23,287 nt of DNA, taken from positions 1-23,287 of the forward strand of contig JANYGM010000481.1 of NCBI GenBank assembly GCA_025362415.1, given 5' to 3'. A model generated the notes under the pieces. The model was not told where the DNA came from and did not search any database. It worked only from the letters and a program-made list of their open reading frames with translations. Below, one piece after another: positions 20,070 to 23,287 of the stretch (its first letter is position 1; the number at the start of each line of letters is the position of its first letter). The DNA comes from a bacterium. Its GTDB lineage: Bacteria; Bacteroidota; Bacteroidia; Cytophagales; Thermonemataceae. Both the position numbers and the translations under genes were made by a program.

Positions 20070-21947
20070 ATGAGTAATCAACCAAATCCAGATTTTAATT
20101 GGGACGACTTCGGAACGACAGGCAAATTTGCTAATAATTATTCCAAAGACGAAAAAGCATCAATGGAAGCAATGTACGAAGGTACAATGACCGAAATTGT
20201 AGAAAATAAAGTAATGATGGGGACTGTCGTTACAATTACAGAGCGTGAAGTAGTCATTAATATTGGCTTCAAATCTGATGGACTTGTGCCTCGCTCAGAG
20301 TTTAGAGATATGGAAAATCTTGCCGTAGGTGATGAGTTGGAAGTATTGGTAGAAATTCAGGAAAACGCTAACGGACAAATTATACTTTCTCGCAAAAAGG
20401 CTAAAATCCTTACTGCGTGGGACAAAATTCAGAAGGCATTAGACAACGACATTATCATTGAAGGTATGGTGAAACGCCGTACAAAAGGTGGTTTGATTGT
20501 AGATGTATTTGGCGTAGAGGCTTTCTTGCCAGGTTCTCAAATTGATGTGAAACCTATCCGTGATTTTGACGTGTTTGTCAATAAGAAAATGGAAGTAAAA
20601 GTTGTGAAAATCAATTACGCTAATGATAACGTAGTTGTTTCTCATAAAGTATTGATAGAGAAAGACTTAGAACAACAACGTGCGCTTATCCTAAATAACC
20701 TTGAAAAAGGACAAGTTTTGGAAGGTGTTATCAAAAATATGACCAACTTTGGTGTATTTATTGATTTGGGTGGAGTTGATGGACTTTTGCATATTACAGA
20801 TATTTCTTGGGGACGTATCAGCCACCCAAGCGAGGTATTGGCACTTGACCAAAAAGTTAATATTGTTGTACTTGATTTTGATGAAGAGAAAAAACGTATC
20901 TCTTTGGGTATGAAGCAACTAACAGCTCACCCTTGGGACGCATTGCCAGAAGAAGTTACTATTGGCACTCGCCTAAGAGGTAGAGTAGTGAATGTTGCTG
21001 ATTATGGTGCTTTCTTAGAACTTTTGCCAGGTGTTGAAGGACTTATCCACGTTTCTGAAATGTCTTGGTCGCAACATTTGAGAAATCCACAAGAATTCTT
21101 GAAAGTAAATGATACTCTTGAAGCTGTGGTACTTACGCTTGACCGCAAAGACCGCAAAATGTCATTAGGGATTAAACAACTTTCTGAAGATCCTTGGACT
21201 AAACAAGATTTGCTTACAAAATACGCTGTTGGCTCAATGCACAACGGACTTGTACGCAATTTGACTACTTTCGGGCTTTTTGTTGAGTTGGAAGAAGGTA
21301 TTGATGGACTTGTACACGTTTCTGACCTTTCTTGGACACGCAAAATCAAACATCCTTCAGAATTTATCAAAGTTGGTGAAAGATTAGATGTAAAAGTTTT
21401 GGAGCTTGATACAGAAAACAAACGCCTTGCACTTGGACACAAACAACTAGAAGAAAATCCTTGGGATACTTTTGAAACTGTATTCTTAGTAGGTTCTGAC
21501 CATAAATGTACGCTTATCAACAAAAATGATAAAGGTGCTATTTTGGAACTTCCTTATGGTATTGAAGGTTTCTGTATCAACAAAAACCTTGTAAAAGAAG
21601 ACGGAACTATGCCAGAAATTGGTGAGGCTCTTGCTTTTAGAGTATTGGAATTTGTGAAATCTGAAAAGAAAATTGCACTTTCTCACGTTGCATCTTATAC
21701 AGAAGCAACACCAGAAGAAGTAGCAAAAGCAACCGCCGCAACAGAAGATGCAAAGAAAAAAGCAGCTAATTCTAAAAAGAAAGAAGTAAGCGCAGATTCT
21801 GAAAAATCTACTTTGGGTGATATTGCAGCTCTTTCTAACTTGATGAAAGAAGATAAAGGTGCAGCAGAAGAAGTAAAAGAAGAAAAACCTAAAAAAGCTC
21901 CTGCAAAAGCTAAAAAAGAAGACAAAGCAGAAGACAAAGCAGAATAA
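20070..21947 (+). CDS. rpsA: 30S ribosomal protein S1
   Basis: 625 residues with six S1 (OB-fold) RNA-binding domains at about 47-110, 129-194, 215-284, 300-371, 387-458 and 474-541. Domains 3-5 carry the strong repeats such as GVDGLLHITDISWGRISHPSE, GVEGLIHVSEMSW and GIDGLVHVSDLSWTRKIKHPSE. The N-terminal 40 residues are an acidic, disordered extension and residues 542-625 form an Ala/Lys/Glu-rich tail, as in Bacteroidota S1. It binds the ribosome and mRNA during initiation, which fits a phylum that barely uses Shine-Dalgarno pairing. Terminator right after the stop. Confidence 0.97.
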   Translation: MSNQPNPDFNWDDFGTTGKFANNYSKDEKASMEAMYEGTMTEIVENKVMMGTVVTITEREVVINIGFKSDGLVPRSEFRDMENLAVGDELEVLVEIQENANGQIILSRKKAKILTAWDKIQKALDNDIIIEGMVKRRTKGGLIVDVFGVEAFLPGSQIDVKPIRDFDVFVNKKMEVKVVKINYANDNVVVSHKVLIEKDLEQQRALILNNLEKGQVLEGVIKNMTNFGVFIDLGGVDGLLHITDISWGRISHPSEVLALDQKVNIVVLDFDEEKKRISLGMKQLTAHPWDALPEEVTIGTRLRGRVVNVADYGAFLELLPGVEGLIHVSEMSWSQHLRNPQEFLKVNDTLEAVVLTLDRKDRKMSLGIKQLSEDPWTKQDLLTKYAVGSMHNGLVRNLTTFGLFVELEEGIDGLVHVSDLSWTRKIKHPSEFIKVGERLDVKVLELDTENKRLALGHKQLEENPWDTFETVFLVGSDHKCTLINKNDKGAILELPYGIEGFCINKNLVKEDGTMPEIGEALAFRVLEFVKSEKKIALSHVASYTEATPEEVAKATAATEDAKKKAANSKKKEVSADSEKSTLGDIAALSNLMKEDKGAAEEVKEEKPKKAPAKAKKEDKAEDKAE

Positions 21948-21970
21948 TTTTAGATTTTCTAGAATAAATA

Positions 21971-22002
21971 AAAAAAGCACTACCAAAAGTAGTGCTTTTT
22001 TT
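21971..22002 (+). terminator. Intrinsic terminator after rpsA
   Basis: AAAAAA-GCACTAC-CAAAA-GTAGTGC-TTTTTTT: a 7-bp GC-containing stem extended by A-T pairs, with a strong T run. Confidence 0.92.
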
Positions 22003-22061
22003 GTGTATAAAGGTTTTTTTACGTTCTTTGTACAGATTCTGAAAATTCAAATCAAGCAAAA

Positions 22062-23287
22062 ATGCGTATTATTTATATTCATCAATATTTCAAAAAAATA
22101 ACTGAAAATGGTTCTCACCGTTCTTGGTATTTGGCAAATGCGCTTGCTAACGCAGGTGCTAATGCAAGTGATAATGCAGATTTTGATGTACAAATGATTA
22201 CGGCACATAATCACCCAAATAAAACAGAAAAAATAAACGAAAAATTTACGGTTCATTACCTAAATGTGCCTTATGATAATGATTTTGGATTTTTTAAAAG
22301 AATTTTAGCATTTTTAGCATTCTTTTGGAAAAGTTTTTTTCTTGCAAGAAAACTCATTAAACAAAATCAAAATCAGAAAAACAATAAAACAGAAAAAAAT
22401 ATTATTTATGCCACTTCTACGCCACTTACGGTAGGAATTACGGCATTTTTGTTAGAGAAATTTTATAAAACGCCCTATTTTTTTGAGGTACGAGATTTGT
22501 GGCCAGAAGCTCCAATTCAAATGAAATTTATCAAAAATAGTGTTTTGATAAAAATATTAAGGTTTTTGGAGAAGAAAATCTACCAAAATGCAAGCAAAAT
22601 TATCACACTTTCACCTGCTATGCAAACACACGTAGAGGAAATACTGAAAATAAAAACCACCCCTAACCCCTCCTTAAAAAGTAGGGGGACTCAAAAAGAA
22701 ATACTGATGTTCCCTAATATGTCTGATAATGAGTTTTTTACACACAAAACGGGCAAAAAAGTTTTAGATAATTTTTCAGTTGTGTATTTTGGTACTATTG
22801 GCAAGGCAAACCATTTGGAATACCTGCTTAATATTGCTAAATTTGGTCACGAACATAATAAAAAAGTTGATTTTTTTATTGTTGGAGATGGTGCAGAGAA
22901 AAAAAGATTAGAAAATATTGCTTATGATTTGCCAAATGTATTGTTCATAAAAGCTATTCCAAAAGGTTTGATGAATATTTTTTTGGGTGAAATGTCTGCT
23001 GTTTATGTGTCTTTTTTGGATATTCCTGTGCTTGAAAGTTGTAGTCCAAACAAGTTTTTTGATTCTCTCGCAGCAGGAAAACTGTGTATTACGAATACAA
23101 AAGGGTGGTTAAAAACCCTTGTGGAAGATAATCAATGTGGATTTTATGCGTCTCCACACAATCCAGCAGAGTTTTGGAAACAATTAGATGTTTTTATCAA
23201 TGATGCGGAATTGCTAAATAAATACGAACACAATGCTCGCCACTTGGCGGAAACAAAATTTGATAAAAATAAAATTTGTATGGATTT
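22062..23287 (+). CDS. GT4-family glycosyltransferase, 3' end outside the window
   Basis: 408 codons without a stop to the window edge. Start MRIIYIHQYFKKI; an N-terminal Rossmann domain with HRSWYLANALANAG and MITAHNHP; ATSTPLTVGITAFLL and FEVRDLWPEAPIQM are typical of WbuB/colanic-acid-type GT4 enzymes; KIITLSPAMQTHV ends the first domain. The second domain has YFGTIGKANHLEYLL, FFIVGDGAEKKRLE, and an acidic donor-site region VLESCSPNKFFDSLAAGK, where the conserved ExxxxNK(x)xxxxAxGK sits. It transfers a sugar from a nucleotide donor, probably for surface polysaccharide. Odd feature: 20 extra codons (see 22638-22707) inserted between the two domains. The frame remains open, so the protein may still work. 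Confidence 0.88.
   Translation, partial: MRIIYIHQYFKKITENGSHRSWYLANALANAGANASDNADFDVQMITAHNHPNKTEKINEKFTVHYLNVPYDNDFGFFKRILAFLAFFWKSFFLARKLIKQNQNQKNNKTEKNIIYATSTPLTVGITAFLLEKFYKTPYFFEVRDLWPEAPIQMKFIKNSVLIKILRFLEKKIYQNASKIITLSPAMQTHVEEILKIKTTPNPSLKSRGTQKEILMFPNMSDNEFFTHKTGKKVLDNFSVVYFGTIGKANHLEYLLNIAKFGHEHNKKVDFFIVGDGAEKKRLENIAYDLPNVLFIKAIPKGLMNIFLGEMSAVYVSFLDIPVLESCSPNKFFDSLAAGKLCITNTKGWLKTLVEDNQCGFYASPHNPAEFWKQLDVFINDAELLNKYEHNARHLAETKFDKNKICMD
22638..22707 (+). mobile_element. In-frame insertion of a palindromic repeat in the glycosyltransferase gene
   Basis: GAAATACTGA occurs at 22638-22647 and again at 22698-22707 as a direct repeat. Between them lies AACCACCCCTAACCCCTCCTT (its first and last bases at 22655 and 22675), the same arm as the intergenic palindrome at 18377-18451. 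Removing 60 nt restores a smooth reading VEEILMFPNMSD, as expected for GT4 proteins. The insertion encodes KIKTTPNPSLKSRGTQKEIL. Confidence 0.8.

Noticed and set aside
21486..21986. Minus-strand open frame opposite the rpsA tail
   Set aside because: Its Phe/Cys-rich translation is the complement of the Lys/Glu/Ala-rich S1 tail and overlaps the rpsA terminator.

Overview
The window looks like a chromosomal segment of a Bacteroidota bacterium, most likely a gliding Cytophagales-type organism. Evidence: low GC; almost no Shine-Dalgarno sequences; two promoters of the Bacteroidota form TTG-N19/20-TAnnTTTG (14019-14048 and 15010-15040); a GldF-type gliding permease; a six-domain ribosomal protein S1 with a charged tail; and many short palindromic repeats between genes.

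Layout. 1-650: the edge of a minus-strand gene, then repeat-rich non-coding DNA. 652-2079 (-): secreted astacin-like metalloprotease with a hemopexin-like propeller. 2300-6674 (+): the most unusual part, a dense train of structured RNA elements followed by a RING-like/TerD-like protein (2903-5158) and an RtcB RNA ligase (5258-6637), closed by a strong terminator. 6718-10666 (-): an outer-membrane beta-barrel of Wzi/RemB type and two tandem paralogous secreted proteins of unknown function. 10877-16423 (+): patatin-like lipase, FkbM methyltransferase, GldF, MORN-repeat protein, phosphoglucose/phosphomannose isomerase and a DUF433 antitoxin-like gene, separated by repeats. 16499-16898: a palindromic mobile-type repeat and a broken DUF5615-type toxin relic. 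16918-21947 (+): a lipoprotein, two SurA-type periplasmic folding factors and rpsA. 22062 to the end: a GT4 glycosyltransferase that runs off the window and carries an in-frame insertion of a palindromic repeat.

Main discovery. A 20-nt motif, GGTCAA-N7-TTACTTC (GGWCAA and TTACTYC when variants are allowed), occurs five times with invariant length between 2352 and 2850. In each copy the N7 region pairs with a nearby partner, giving five different helices, and GGWCAA pairs with a TTWYC strand, leaving the C bulged. The helices covary, including a T-A to A-T exchange. Three copies are stand-alone hairpins. Two copies replace the anticodon loops of two back-to-back tRNA-like RNAs that keep normal acceptor, anticodon and T-arm pairing. 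In those two the motif is circularly permuted. The last stand-alone copy sits directly before the start codon of the RING/TerD-like protein, and RtcB follows. I infer a Ro/Y-RNA-like ribonucleoprotein plus RNA repair module in which the RNA family (with tRNA mimics) is bound by the RING/TerD-like protein or processed by RtcB. The structure is visible in the sequence; the function is inference.
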